A stretch of DNA of 64,000 nucleotides. Origin: Lewinellaceae bacterium (GTDB taxonomy: Bacteria > Bacteroidota > Bacteroidia > Chitinophagales > Saprospiraceae). The notes below the pieces were generated by a model. The model was not told the origin of the DNA. It saw only the letters and a list, made by a program, of their open reading frames with translations, and ran no database searches. Shown piece by piece: positions 35,158 through 43,956 of this stretch. Location: positions 186,001 through 250,000 of the forward strand of contig JADJUJ010000003.1 of assembly GCA_016710765.1 (NCBI GenBank), read 5' to 3'. Position numbers and translations under genes: made by a program. Numbering within the stretch: position 1 is the stretch's first letter; the number at the start of each line of letters is the position of its first letter.

Positions 35158-35814
35158 TTATTCTTCAATGCCATTGCCAGTATCCTGTTGACGGATAGTA
35201 CTGGGAACGGGATCGTCTTCTATGCCTGTGCCGTCGTCTGGAATTTGGTAAATTTTTTGGGTGGCTTCTGTCTTTTTCTCCCCATGCTGTTCCATGGTGT
35301 CCATCCAGTTGAGCGAAGCGTCCCAAATGTCCTCTGCCATAGGCTGGAAGCGCTTGGCCAGGGCAAAGGCTTGGGTAGGTAATTCCTTGAGGTAAGGTTC
35401 ATAAAGCCTGGATTGGTCGATGGTTGCGTCGTTTACAATAGATGCTTTTACAAAAAACCACAACAACACGCTGTACAAAACCACGGCTACGCCGCCCATG
35501 AGCAACCCACCCGCCATTTGGTTGAGAAAGCCCAGGTAAAAGGCGCGGAAGGTACTTTCAAGTGTTTTGGCTACGGCCCGAAGCACCAGCATTACCAGCA
35601 CGAGATTGACCACGAAGGCGGCCATAAACATGCCTGGGTTATCGGAATTAAACATGCGCTCCAGGATGTTGGTCGTGGTGGGCGTCATTTTGAAGGAGAG
35701 CACAATACCGAAGAGATAAGCGGCCACGTTGAAAACGGTGCCAATAATCCCGCGGCTAAAGCCCTGCCAAAAGCCGTAACCCAGTGCGGCAAGACAAATC
35801 AGATCAATGGGCAT
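35158..35814 (-). CDS. cvpA: CvpA family membrane protein
   Basis: The 218-residue protein has the CvpA layout: MPIDLICLAALGYGFWQGFS with the conserved D-hydrophobic start, then about four transmembrane helices (IGTVFNVAAYLFGIVLSF, MFMAAFVVNLVLVMLVLR, LGFLNQMAGGLLMGGVAVVL) and a hydrophilic tail from about residue 145 rich in acidic residues and Gln. CvpA was first described as needed for colicin V production and is linked in enterobacteria to envelope and deoxycholate resistance; its molecular role is unclear. The tail here is longer than in E. coli. It stands alone, 126 bases upstream of pabA. Confidence 0.85.
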   Translation of the reverse strand: MPIDLICLAALGYGFWQGFSRGIIGTVFNVAAYLFGIVLSFKMTPTTTNILERMFNSDNPGMFMAAFVVNLVLVMLVLRAVAKTLESTFRAFYLGFLNQMAGGLLMGGVAVVLYSVLLWFFVKASIVNDATIDQSRLYEPYLKELPTQAFALAKRFQPMAEDIWDASLNWMDTMEQHGEKKTEATQKIYQIPDDGTGIEDDPVPSTIRQQDTGNGIEE

Positions 35815-35846
35815 ATTGCGAATGAATCGACTTAGAGGGTCAATTT

Positions 35847-36005
35847 AGTAACGATGAAATAACAAGTTCACGATTTCAGGCCAATTATTTTGGTATTAGG
35901 CGACTATCTTTTGAGGCGAATAGTAGCGCTCTTTAACAAAAAAGATAGGATGGATAACGGCAAAAGAATGGCATCAAATCGTGAAGTTGTTATTTCATCG
36001 CTACT
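35847..36005. repeat. 159-bp element with 30-bp terminal inverted repeats
   Basis: The left arm AGTAACGATGAAATAACAAG plus TTCACGATTT (35847-35876) matches the reverse complement of the right arm (35976-36005) at 28 of 30 positions. The spacer of about 99 bases has no gene. It fills the gap between cvpA and a lipoprotein gene. Confidence 0.7.
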
Positions 36006-36206
36006 AAGGGACAAATATAGGTGTTTTTTAGGTAGCGTTGTCAAATGGCCGCTTTCTGCTGTTGGAGCGCAAGGCAAACTCCCGGAATTTGGCTGTGTTT
36101 GTCCTTTGTTTTCTTTTGCACGTATTTCATTGCCGGTGTTTTTGTGGGTTTAGTACATTTACCCACCGATTGGAGCGTTCTTTTACCACTTTCTATTCCG
36201 TTGTGT

Positions 36207-37151
36207 ATGCGTCTATTTTTATTTGGAACAGTATTGGGGTTGCTTGGGGCGTTTGCGGGGTGCCAAAAAGAGACCAGCGCATTGGGTAATTTTAAGGAAG
36301 TGGCCTTGCCTTTTCGTACAGACCCTACCTGTGTATGGTTTGCCGATAGCCTGCACGGGTATCTCACGGCAGGCTATGCCTGGGAACACGGGGAATTGTT
36401 TTCCAGTGCCGACGGCGGTAGCAACTGGCGCCTGGATACCGCTGTTAACAATGTACTGGAAGCGGTACAGGGCAACAGCGCCGGAACCGTGTATGCCTGT
36501 GGACTGGAAGGCCTGGCATTGGTGAAGTTTCCAGCGGAGCATGTCTGGAATCCGTTTCGCATTGACTATTGCTGGAACAAAGGGCTGGTTTTTCCAGACG
36601 ACAGCAAGGGTGTTGTCGTGAGCAATGAAGGCTTGCTCCGGCGCTTTGGCCCCGATGCATTCTGGCAACTCGATACCCTGATTTCTTTTCCTGCCGCGCT
36701 CTCAGCAGTTTGCCGGTCCGACAGCAATACTTTGCACGCAGTTGGGCTGGGTTGGGTCATGCGCTCCGAGGATTTGGGTTTGCACTGGGAACGGCTTCCG
36801 GTGACCGGAGATTATTTTCGGAGCGTTTGCTTTCCTGATCCGGAAACCGGCTACCTCTGTGGTTACAGTGGCAGCGTGTTCAAATCCACCGACGGAGGGC
36901 GGCACTGGGATTGCATTCGAAAAGGCGGCGCTTTTGCACCACGCTTGCAGCCCTTTCGCGCGATTTATTTTTCAGATGCCAATCGCGGATACCTGGCAGG
37001 GGAGCAAGGGGTATTTTGGTACACAGTGGATGGTGGCGAGCATTGGAATGCGGTGGCGGGGATGCCGGCGGATGCTGACTTTACCAGTGTTTTTGCGCGT
37101 AATGAAAAGGTATGGGTTGCGGCGAAGGACGGGCGGGTTTTTCACAATTAA
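36207..37151 (+). CDS. Ycf48/BNR-repeat lipoprotein
   Basis: The 314-residue protein starts with a lipoprotein signal (MRLFLFGTVLGLLGAFAGC, Cys19). Its body contains BNR/Ycf48-type propeller repeats ending in 'DGG..W' (FSSADGGSNWRLDTA, VFKSTDGGRHWDCIRKG, FWYTVDGGEHWNAVAG), each preceded by a 'GYL.G..G' strand. Ycf48/HCF136 proteins help photosystem II assembly in phototrophs; in Bacteroidota they are common surface proteins with unknown ligand, and here there is no photosynthesis gene. Longer in-frame starts upstream exist but would place a long polar stretch before the signal. It is a lone gene upstream of a small barrel protein. Confidence 0.85.
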   Translation: MRLFLFGTVLGLLGAFAGCQKETSALGNFKEVALPFRTDPTCVWFADSLHGYLTAGYAWEHGELFSSADGGSNWRLDTAVNNVLEAVQGNSAGTVYACGLEGLALVKFPAEHVWNPFRIDYCWNKGLVFPDDSKGVVVSNEGLLRRFGPDAFWQLDTLISFPAALSAVCRSDSNTLHAVGLGWVMRSEDLGLHWERLPVTGDYFRSVCFPDPETGYLCGYSGSVFKSTDGGRHWDCIRKGGAFAPRLQPFRAIYFSDANRGYLAGEQGVFWYTVDGGEHWNAVAGMPADADFTSVFARNEKVWVAAKDGRVFHN

Positions 37152-37316
37152 TGGCAGGGCTCACCCGAATGTTTGGCTTGTATTTGCAAATCGAGCAATT
37201 ATACCTGCGTTCGCACAAGAAAAAACCTTCCGACAATCTTCTTGTTATAAAAGGTAGAAGATAAAATATTTGCCTGTTGCAACTATTTACCTATATTTGA
37301 AATCAAATACTGCACG

Positions 37317-38090
37317 ATGATAAGAACGCTGTTTTGCATATTGACTGGTTTTCTGTTTGTTATGCAAGCAGGCGCACAAGGTATAACAGCACCTGAGCAG
37401 GGCGTGGGTGTGATTTACAACCGGGAAACAGCGTTGAACCTTAAAGTTACCACCAATAAAGGCTGGGCTCCCGGACTGGAGTGGGGCCGCTTGCGCACCT
37501 ACTACCGAACGACCTACTATTTTGCCAGTCTTGGCGAAATCAAACATCCTAAAGAACAGCGCCAAAGTGCTGACCCCAGCATCAGCCGCTCTTTCCGACC
37601 TTATATTTACGGCAAGCAAAACACGCTTTACACCTTGCGTACAGGTTGGGGCGTCAAGCGTTATTTTTCAGAAAAAGCCAAACATAAGGGCGTGGCACTT
37701 GGGGTAAGTTACAGTTTCGGCCCTACGTTGGGTTTGCTTAAACCTTACTACCTCGCCATCAGGAGGCCATCTCCCGACAACCCTGGTAACAGCCGCATCA
37801 TTCACGAGCGATATACGGAGGAAAATGCCTCCATCTTTCTCGACAATACCCGGATACTAGGGGCGTCGCCGATTACCAAAGGCTTGTCAGAATTGTCGCT
37901 GCTTCCCGGCGCCAACGCTTCGCTGGCTTTTCATATGGACTGGGGGGCTTTCGACGAAATGGTCAAAGCCATGGAAATTGGCCTGATGGTAGATGTTTTT
38001 CCGAAATCTGCACCCATTCTGATCTCGGACCAGAATACGCCCTTGTTTTTCAATTTTTTTGTCAATTTCCAATTTGGGAAACGCCGTTGA
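37317..38090 (+). CDS. Outer-membrane beta-barrel-like protein of unknown function
   Basis: A signal peptide (MIRTLFCILTGFLFVMQAGA) is followed by 235 residues of alternating polar/hydrophobic strands (NRETALNLKVTTNKGWAPGL, WGRLRTYYRTTYYFAS, KGVALGVSYSFGPTLGLL) and a C-terminal strand FFNFFVNFQFG. This is the look of a small outer-membrane barrel of the kind found across Bacteroidota. I do not recognise a named family. It lies alone between the Ycf48-like lipoprotein and lipA, both on the same strand with gaps of about 165 and 134 bases, so it may be separately transcribed. Confidence 0.65.
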   Translation: MIRTLFCILTGFLFVMQAGAQGITAPEQGVGVIYNRETALNLKVTTNKGWAPGLEWGRLRTYYRTTYYFASLGEIKHPKEQRQSADPSISRSFRPYIYGKQNTLYTLRTGWGVKRYFSEKAKHKGVALGVSYSFGPTLGLLKPYYLAIRRPSPDNPGNSRIIHERYTEENASIFLDNTRILGASPITKGLSELSLLPGANASLAFHMDWGAFDEMVKAMEIGLMVDVFPKSAPILISDQNTPLFFNFFVNFQFGKRR

Positions 38091-38185
38091 ACGGGCAAGT
38101 TAGGTTTTTGCCGTCGTGCACAGGCCTCGAATCCTTTGTTGCTTGTTTTGGCGCAAGGAGGGCCACTTCATTCTGAACTTCTTCG

Positions 38186-38193
38186 TACTTTTG
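38186..38193 (+). promoter_or_regulatory. Candidate -7 box of lipA
   Basis: TACTTTTG fits TAnnTTTG and would give a leader of about 26 bases that contains the purine-rich AGAAAGGAAG ahead of the lipA ATG. The -33 region is only a weak match. Confidence 0.4.
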
Positions 38194-38224
38194 TGGTTCC
38201 ACTGATTCCAAGAAAGGAAGTTTT

Positions 38225-39100
38225 ATGTACGATTTACCTATTGTTGACAACACACCTGCTCAACGCAGCAAAAAGCCGGAATGGCTGAAGGTGCGCCTTC
38301 CCATGGGCGAAAACTACCGCAACGTGCGCGGAATTGTCGACGAATTCAAATTACATACCATTTGCCAGAGCGGCAGCTGCCCGAATATGGGAGAATGCTG
38401 GGGCGCTGGTACGGCTACGTTTATGATACTGGGCAATGTGTGTACCCGGTCCAGCTCTTTTTGTGCGGTGAAAACCGGCCGGCCAAATGAATACGACGAA
38501 GATGAACCCCGCCGGGTAGCAGAAGCCATTTGGCTGATGAAGGTAAAACATGCTGTGATTACTTCGGTTAACCGTGATGAACTGAAGGATCGGGGTGCTG
38601 AAATATGGTACCAAACAGTGCGGGCTGTTAAAGAGCGCAGCCCCGAAACCACGATTGAGACCTTGATTCCCGACGTAAAAGCCAACTGGGAGGCCCTGGA
38701 TCGGATGATCAGTGCTGGTCAGGAGGTGGTTTCCCATAACATGGAAACGGTGCAAAGCTTATACCGGAAAGTGCGTCCGCAGGCCAAATACGAAAGGAGT
38801 TTGGAGCAAATTCAACGGACGAAGGCTTTTGGCAAGCGAACCAAGAGTGGCATTATGGTAGGCTTGGGTGAAACCCAGGATGAAGTGTTCCGGATAATGG
38901 ATGATTTGGCGGCGCATGGTTGCGATATCCTGACCATCGGACAGTATTTACAGCCTACGAAGATGCACTTGGAGGTCGCTGAATTTGTACACCCGGACGT
39001 TTTTGCTGCTTACAAGGAAGAAGGTCTTCGGAGAGGGCTGTCCTATGTAGAGAGCGGCCCGCTGGTGCGCTCTTCTTACCATGCGGAAAGGCATGTGTAA
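38225..39100 (+). CDS. lipA: Lipoyl synthase (radical-SAM motif lacks its middle Cys)
   Basis: LipA inserts two sulfurs into octanoyl groups on E2/H proteins using a radical-SAM [4Fe-4S] cluster and a sacrificial auxiliary cluster. The 291-residue length and motifs fit: the auxiliary-cluster Cys at 47, 52 and 58 (CQSGSCPNMGEC), AVKTGRP after the SAM motif, and the C-terminal RSSYHA whose Ser is an auxiliary-cluster ligand. The radical-SAM motif CX3CX2C should be Cys73-Cys77-Cys80; here it reads C-T-R-S-S-S-F-C, with Ser77 (AGC at 38453-38455) where one base change would give Cys (TGC). With only two of three Cys, cluster and SAM binding should fail, so this is either a base error or an inactive gene. 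No lipB is adjacent. Confidence 0.93.
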   Translation: MYDLPIVDNTPAQRSKKPEWLKVRLPMGENYRNVRGIVDEFKLHTICQSGSCPNMGECWGAGTATFMILGNVCTRSSSFCAVKTGRPNEYDEDEPRRVAEAIWLMKVKHAVITSVNRDELKDRGAEIWYQTVRAVKERSPETTIETLIPDVKANWEALDRMISAGQEVVSHNMETVQSLYRKVRPQAKYERSLEQIQRTKAFGKRTKSGIMVGLGETQDEVFRIMDDLAAHGCDILTIGQYLQPTKMHLEVAEFVHPDVFAAYKEEGLRRGLSYVESGPLVRSSYHAERHV

Positions 39101-39148
39101 CGCCCTGCAACGACTTGGGTTTTTCGTTTTTTTGAGGTTTAGGGGTTT

Positions 39149-39191
39149 GCCGACGGTTCGTCGGCTGTGACGGGCACCGACTTGCAGTCGG
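39149..39191. repeat. REP-like double hairpin
   Basis: Two neighbouring short palindromes, GCCGAC-GGTTC-GTCGGC (39149-39165) and CCGAC-TTGCA-GTCGG (39177-39191), sit between the convergent lipA and ROK genes, ending a few bases from the ROK stop codon. The layout is that of REP or RAYT-associated repeats and may also aid termination. Confidence 0.5.
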
Positions 39192-39193
39192 CG

Positions 39194-40095
39194 CTACAGC
39201 AGTGCAGCGCCGTATACACCCGCGCTATCGCCCAATTTTGGTTTAAGGAATATGGTATCAATGCGGGTATTGAAAATATGCTTTTTCGCTTCTGCTACGC
39301 CGTCGGAATACAGCAGGTCGATGTTGCCTACGCCACCACCAATAACAATAACGTCGGGGTCGAGGATATTGATGACCACTGCAATTGCTTTCCCGAAATA
39401 GTGGATGAGGTGGTTCATGGTTTTGACGGCATTGGTATCGGCACCTATTTCAGCCCTTTTTGCAATTTCAGGCAGGCGCAGTGACGTTCCACTGAGGTGT
39501 TGGTAGAACCGTTCGAGGGCAGGGCCGAGATTACCGTTTCAACACAGCCCACTTTTCCACAGTAACAGGAACCGCCAACCTCATCGAGAAAATTGTGGCC
39601 CCACTCGCCGCCAATGCCTTGGCGGCCACCGATGACTTTGCCCCGTACTACAATTCCGCCGCCGACACCGGTACCCATGATAACACCAAAGACGACCTCG
39701 GCATTTGGCAACCGCTCTGGTACAGCACCCATGAGCGCTTCTGCAACGGCAAAACAATTGGCATCGTTGGCAAGACGGACCGGAATGCCCAGTAGTTTTT
39801 CCAAATCTTTATCGAATGGTTTGCCGTTGAGCGCCGTGGTATTGGCGTTTTTGATGACGCCTGTGTTGGGGTCAAGTGCTCCGGGATGTCCCAGTCCGAG
39901 GTGAGTTGGGCGCGCGCCCGACTCCGCTATAAGCATATCCACCAGTTTCTTGACCTGGCTTAAAATGTGTTCATAGCCAAGATTTGCTTCCGTGGGAACC
40001 CTAAGCCGGTGCAGCAGGCGCAAGTTGTCGTGGCTTTCCAAAATAGCGCCTTCAATTTTGGTACCGCCTAAGTCAATTCCCCAGAGCATATTCAT
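39194..40095 (-). CDS. ROK-family sugar kinase (frameshifted)
   Basis: ROK kinases phosphorylate glucose, fructose or N-acetyl sugars. The N-terminal phosphate motif is MLWGIDLGGTKIEGAIL, followed by GLGHPGALDPNTG, LANDANCFAVAEA (catalytic Asp in NDAN) and VIMGTGVGGGIVV. The zinc site is intact: the His in GGEWGHNF and C-Y-C-G-K-V-G-C. The uninterrupted frame leaves the alignment just after CVETVIS at plus-strand 39525 and stops at 39445; adding one G in TCGGCCC restores GPALERFYQHLSGTSLRLPE and reading then continues through VIVIGGGVGNIDLLYSDGVA to the stop at 39194. A glucokinase/fructokinase role is plausible; specificity cannot be read. The gene is convergent with lipA. Confidence 0.85.
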
Positions 40096-40185
40096 GTATT
40101 ATGAATGAAAAACATTGAATTGGATTATGCATCGCATTTCGGTGCTAATATAGCAACTTATGCTAAAGTCGGCCTTTCGATTTTG

Positions 40186-40369
40186 GGTTTTAGCCTTTGG
40201 CTACATTTTTATATTGAAGAAAGCGAGCCTTTTTACACGACCTAAAATGATGGAAAAACCAGGCAAGTCGCCAGCAGCGGTACAGTATGCCGTTCATTTG
40301 CTGGCCTTTTTAACATGGTAAACGCTGGTGCCGCGCGCTTCTATTGGCTTATTGCCAAAGGCTAAAACC
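40186..40369. repeat. 184-bp segment ended by 16-bp inverted repeats
   Basis: GGTTTTAGCCTTTGGC (40186-40201) recurs as its exact reverse complement at 40354-40369. Between them lies a stretch without a gene. The rest of the gap between the ROK gene and ridA holds nothing I can identify. Confidence 0.45.
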
Positions 40370-40453
40370 TGTCTTACATCAAGCTTTTGCCTGGTATTGC
40401 GAAGGAACCCTTAATTTCGCGACAGCATTTTTTTACCACACAATAAAGTTTCC

Positions 40454-40879
40454 ATGGCTACTGAAAAAATTGACGCGCAACACGCACCCAAACCGGTAGG
40501 ACTTTATCCGCATGCCCGGCGTGCAGGTAATTTATTGTTCCTGTCGGGGATTGGTCCGAGGGATCCCCAAACCGACGGGGTGCCCGGACTGAAACAGAGC
40601 CCCACAGGAAATTACCTGGAATTTGATTTTGAGCAGCAGGTGCATTCGGTGTTTCGCAATGTTCGAACTGTACTGGAAGCCAGTGGCGCCCGCTGGGAAG
40701 ATCTCGTGGATGTTACGGTGTTCCTAACCGATATGAAACGCGATTTCAACACGTTCAACCGCATCTATGCCGAGTATTTTAAGGATAATCTGCCATGCAG
40801 GACTACCGTTGGGATCGATAGTTTGCCGACACCAATTGCTATTGAATTGAAATGTATGGCTTATTTGGAGGAGAGTTGA
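40454..40879 (+). CDS. RidA/YjgF family protein, 2-aminomuconate deaminase-like
   Basis: The 141 residues contain the whole RidA fold: AGNLLFLSGIGPRDPQT near the start, VFRNVRTVLEASGARWEDLV, VTVFLTDMKRDFNTFNRIYA and the catalytic Arg in PCRTTVGIDSLPTPIAIELK. RidA proteins hydrolyse reactive imines/enamines; the subgroup with GLYPHARRAG and PRDPQTDG resembles 2-aminomuconate deaminase of the kynurenine pathway, but no other gene of that pathway is seen here, so general RidA activity is equally possible. It reads into a purine-rich low-complexity tract whose first bases overlap its 3' end. Confidence 0.88.
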   Translation: MATEKIDAQHAPKPVGLYPHARRAGNLLFLSGIGPRDPQTDGVPGLKQSPTGNYLEFDFEQQVHSVFRNVRTVLEASGARWEDLVDVTVFLTDMKRDFNTFNRIYAEYFKDNLPCRTTVGIDSLPTPIAIELKCMAYLEES

Positions 40880-41217
40880 GGAGATGGAGGAGATGGAGGA
40901 GAGTTGAGGAGATGGAGGAGAGTTGAGGAGATGGAGGAGATGGAGGAGATGGAGGAGTTGGAGGAGTTGGAGGGTTGAGAAGGTCCAGGCTTCTTGAACT
41001 TATCTTATTGTCTATTACAGTGAGGAAGTCCACCTCGGACTCTCCTCCATCTCCTCCATCTCCCCACCTCGGACTCTCCTCCATCTCCTCCATCTCCTCC
41101 ATCTCCTCCACCTCGGACTCTCCTCCATCTCCTCCATCTCCTCCATCTCCTCCATCTCCTCCATCTCCTTAACCTCTCCTCCCTCTCCTCAACCTCCTCA
41201 ACCTCTCCTCCCTCTAT
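40866..41217. repeat. Low-complexity GGAGGAGAT / ATCTCCTCC inverted tract
   Basis: 40866-40977 is almost pure purine on the plus strand, made of GGAGGAGAT and GGAGGAGAGTTGA units. 41041-41217 is almost pure pyrimidine, made of CTCCATCTC and CTCCACCTCGGACTCT units. The arms are complementary over much of their length and can fold back, with about 63 unique bases between. The tract touches the 3' ends of both convergent genes, ridA and the aminopeptidase gene. Confidence 0.85.
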
Positions 41218-43819
41218 TTCATCATCCCATAATACATCAACAGCGTCGGGTCGGTTTCTTTGCTTTTGATGTCTTCAAAAAGGGCTTTTAATTCATCTCC
41301 TTCTGGAGTTCCTGCTTTTTCGATGGCGGTATCAAAAATAGCCTTTGCTGCTGCAAAACGGCGATAGGCGCTGTTATGCTCTGCATCGTAGGCGACACCT
41401 TTCCACAATTCAATCCCGGCGTTTAGCAGCGCCTGGTCGTTGAGTTTGGTCAGGTATTTTTGATGGTTTTCAAAAAGGGAGAAAGCACTCATGAAGTCGG
41501 CTTTCCCCACCTTTTGGGTAAACCAGGCGGCCTGTTCCGGATTCGGGTTGGAAGCGTATAATTTGGCCAGAGTACCCACCACCATATCGCTGTTGTCACT
41601 TTTAAGTGCCTTTGAAGCCTCCACAGCAGCGCTTTCATCGAGTTTGGTCAGGGCGGAAAGGGCTGCACCTACTACGCTGTAGGGCTGGTCGTCGGACAGG
41701 CCTTTGCGCACGATATCGATGTACTGTTTGTTGCCAGTGTCTCCGATCAACTCCAGTGCAGCGGCCCGTACGCTGGGCTCCGGATCGTTTTCAGCCATTT
41801 GTGCTACAACTGTTGCTGTGGCCATATCCGACATGTCAGCAATTTGCAGGGACAGGGTACGCAGGGTATGGTTTGGGTCTTTTAATGCGAGCGCCTGTAC
41901 GGTTTTGGAAGCGGCAGACTCTTCCGCATGGAGTGCGTTAAAGGCCTCCATGCGGTCGAAGAATAGTGGGCCGTGCTCGTACAGGTACTGCCATTCGGCG
42001 GTAGTGTGCTGGTCGTTTTTGGTGCAGAGCAGTGTTTTGTCGGCATCTACGTTGATCAGCATGGGTTTAACGGGGGCGTCGAAAAAGAAGGTTTGTTTGC
42101 GCTTGGTGACCCGGATGTTTTCACGACGGATTTTGCCACCTGCGTCGTACAGGTCAATGGCCATTGGGAGGTTGAAAATAGGTGCTACCTGATCACCGCG
42201 TTGATTTTGCTGAATGGTAACCGAAGCCTGTTTATTGGCAGCGTCCCAGCCATAAGAAATATTGAGATCCGGCTGTCCGGAACCAAAATACCATTGGTTG
42301 AAGAACCAGTTGAGGTCCTGGCCGCTGACATCTTCCATGGCCAGGCGGAGCTCATGGGCTTCCACGTCGGAATATTCATTGGCTTTAAGGTACCGGTGCA
42401 AACCGGCGAAGAAAGCATCATCGCCGAGGTAATTGCGGAGCATGTGCAGGATACAGCCGCCTTTGTTGTAGGAATGGCTGTCGAACATGCTTTCTCGGCT
42501 ATCGTAGCCAAAGTTAATCAAGGGGTGTCCGGATCCGCCCATCAGGGAGTAGAAGTAACCTTGCTGTTCGTCGAAGAGGTGATCATCTGCGGCTTCTTTG
42601 CCATACTTGTGCTCCATCCACAGGTATTCGGAGTAGTTGGCGAAACCTTCGTTGAGTGTAAGGTTTGCCCAGCTTCCGTGGTTAACAGGTCGCCAAACCA
42701 TTGGTGGAACATTTCATGTGCCACCACTTTTTCGTTGGTGAGGTGGCTGTCCATGAGTTCACGCTTGGTGTGTTGTACAAATTCTCCAAAAATCACCGCA
42801 GTGGTGTTTTCCATGGCGCCGCTGACATAATCGCGCACAACAATCTGAGCAAATTTCGGCCAGGGGTAGGGGTAGTTCAGTTTTCGGAAAAGAAACTGAG
42901 CATTTCCGGGGTGTAGGGAAAAATATCGCGAGCGTAGGCCTCATATTCAGGCTCAACGTAGTAATCTACGTCGATGCCGTTCCACTTGTCCTGCACCACA
43001 GCATATTCGCCAATGGCCATCATAAACAGATAAGGCGCATGAGGAAGGTCCATTTTCCAATAGTCGGTATGCGTACCGTTGGCATTTTTGGTGGACGATA
43101 CCAATATGCCGTTCGAGAGGGTTTTGTATTGGTCGTCTACGGTGATGTACGTCTCCTGGGTACAGCGTTCGTTGGGCTTGTCGATGGTTGGGAACCAGCA
43201 GGAATTAGACTCTGTTTCGCCCTGCGTCCAGATCTGACGGGGTTTGTCGGGGTCAGCGCCGTCGGCATTGATAAAATAGAGGCCTTTGTCGGATGTAATG
43301 GCTGCACTTCCGCCGATATCTTTTCGGGTATCGGGGCTGGCGACATAATTGATGACCACGCCGTACGACTCGGTGCGGGTATAGGTACGGTCGAGATGAA
43401 TCACGAGTTTTTCCTTGTCGTAATCGTAGCGAAGGGGCTGTCCGTTGCTTTCCAGGGTGATGGAATTGATGTCGAAATTTTTGGTGGCGCAGGCGGAGGG
43501 TGGCAATAGCTGGTGCGCGTTTGTTGGCCCAATCGAAGCTGATTTCTATTTTGGTATGCAACAGGTCGTTTTCAAAGGTATTAGAAGCATTGTAAGGGGG
43601 AAGGGTATCGGCAGTTTGTTCACTGTCGGGCCTGACCGTCAGTTCGTCCAATATTTGATATTGGGTATCACTGTCGTCGCCCATATCGGGTTTTCCCATG
43701 CCCTGGTAGGGGTCTGGTGTTGTCGGGGCATTGGGCGAAGCGATGGATTTTTGTCCTGTTTTTGGGGTGCAGGCCAGCAGCAAGCTGAACAGCAGGAATA
43801 GCAATGAAGTTTTTCTCAT
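41214..43819 (-). CDS. M1-family aminopeptidase lipoprotein (three frameshifts)
   Basis: The gene encodes a zinc aminopeptidase of the M1 family, about 867 residues, which removes N-terminal residues from peptides. The start is a lipoprotein signal (MRKTSLLFLLFSLLLAC, Cys17), placing it in the periplasm or on the outer membrane. Zinc and substrate motifs are present: GAMEN (SGAMENTTAVIFGE), HEXXH in VVAHEMFHQWFGDL near 42710, and the third ligand Glu in LTLNEGFANYSEYL. The C-terminal 300 residues form HEAT-like helices. Three frame changes occur: near 43500 (two missing bases), near 42880 (one missing A in GAAAAC) and near 42690 (one missing A in GAAGC). Reading through each gives family-typical sequence, for example FFSEKLNYPYPWPKFAQIVV. 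The function is likely intact in the organism. Confidence 0.85.
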
Positions 43820-43956
43820 GTATTTAAAATTAGAAAGAATTACAGGTTCAATTTTTATGCAAAAATGCGCATTAAAAATGCGGCTTTTCATCACCTTTGC
43901 ATCGTTTTTCGCTAAAACGTTGGATTTAGCGGCTTAGTAACCTAAAACAAACGTTT

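Noticed and set aside
36207..37151. Photosystem II assembly factor
   Set aside because: The repeats are Ycf48-like, but there is no photosynthesis gene and such repeats are widespread in non-phototrophic Bacteroidota.
40866..41217. CRISPR array or coding repeat protein
   Set aside because: Units have no constant repeat/spacer pattern; translation gives only Glu-Met or Ser-Pro runs, so it is low-complexity DNA.
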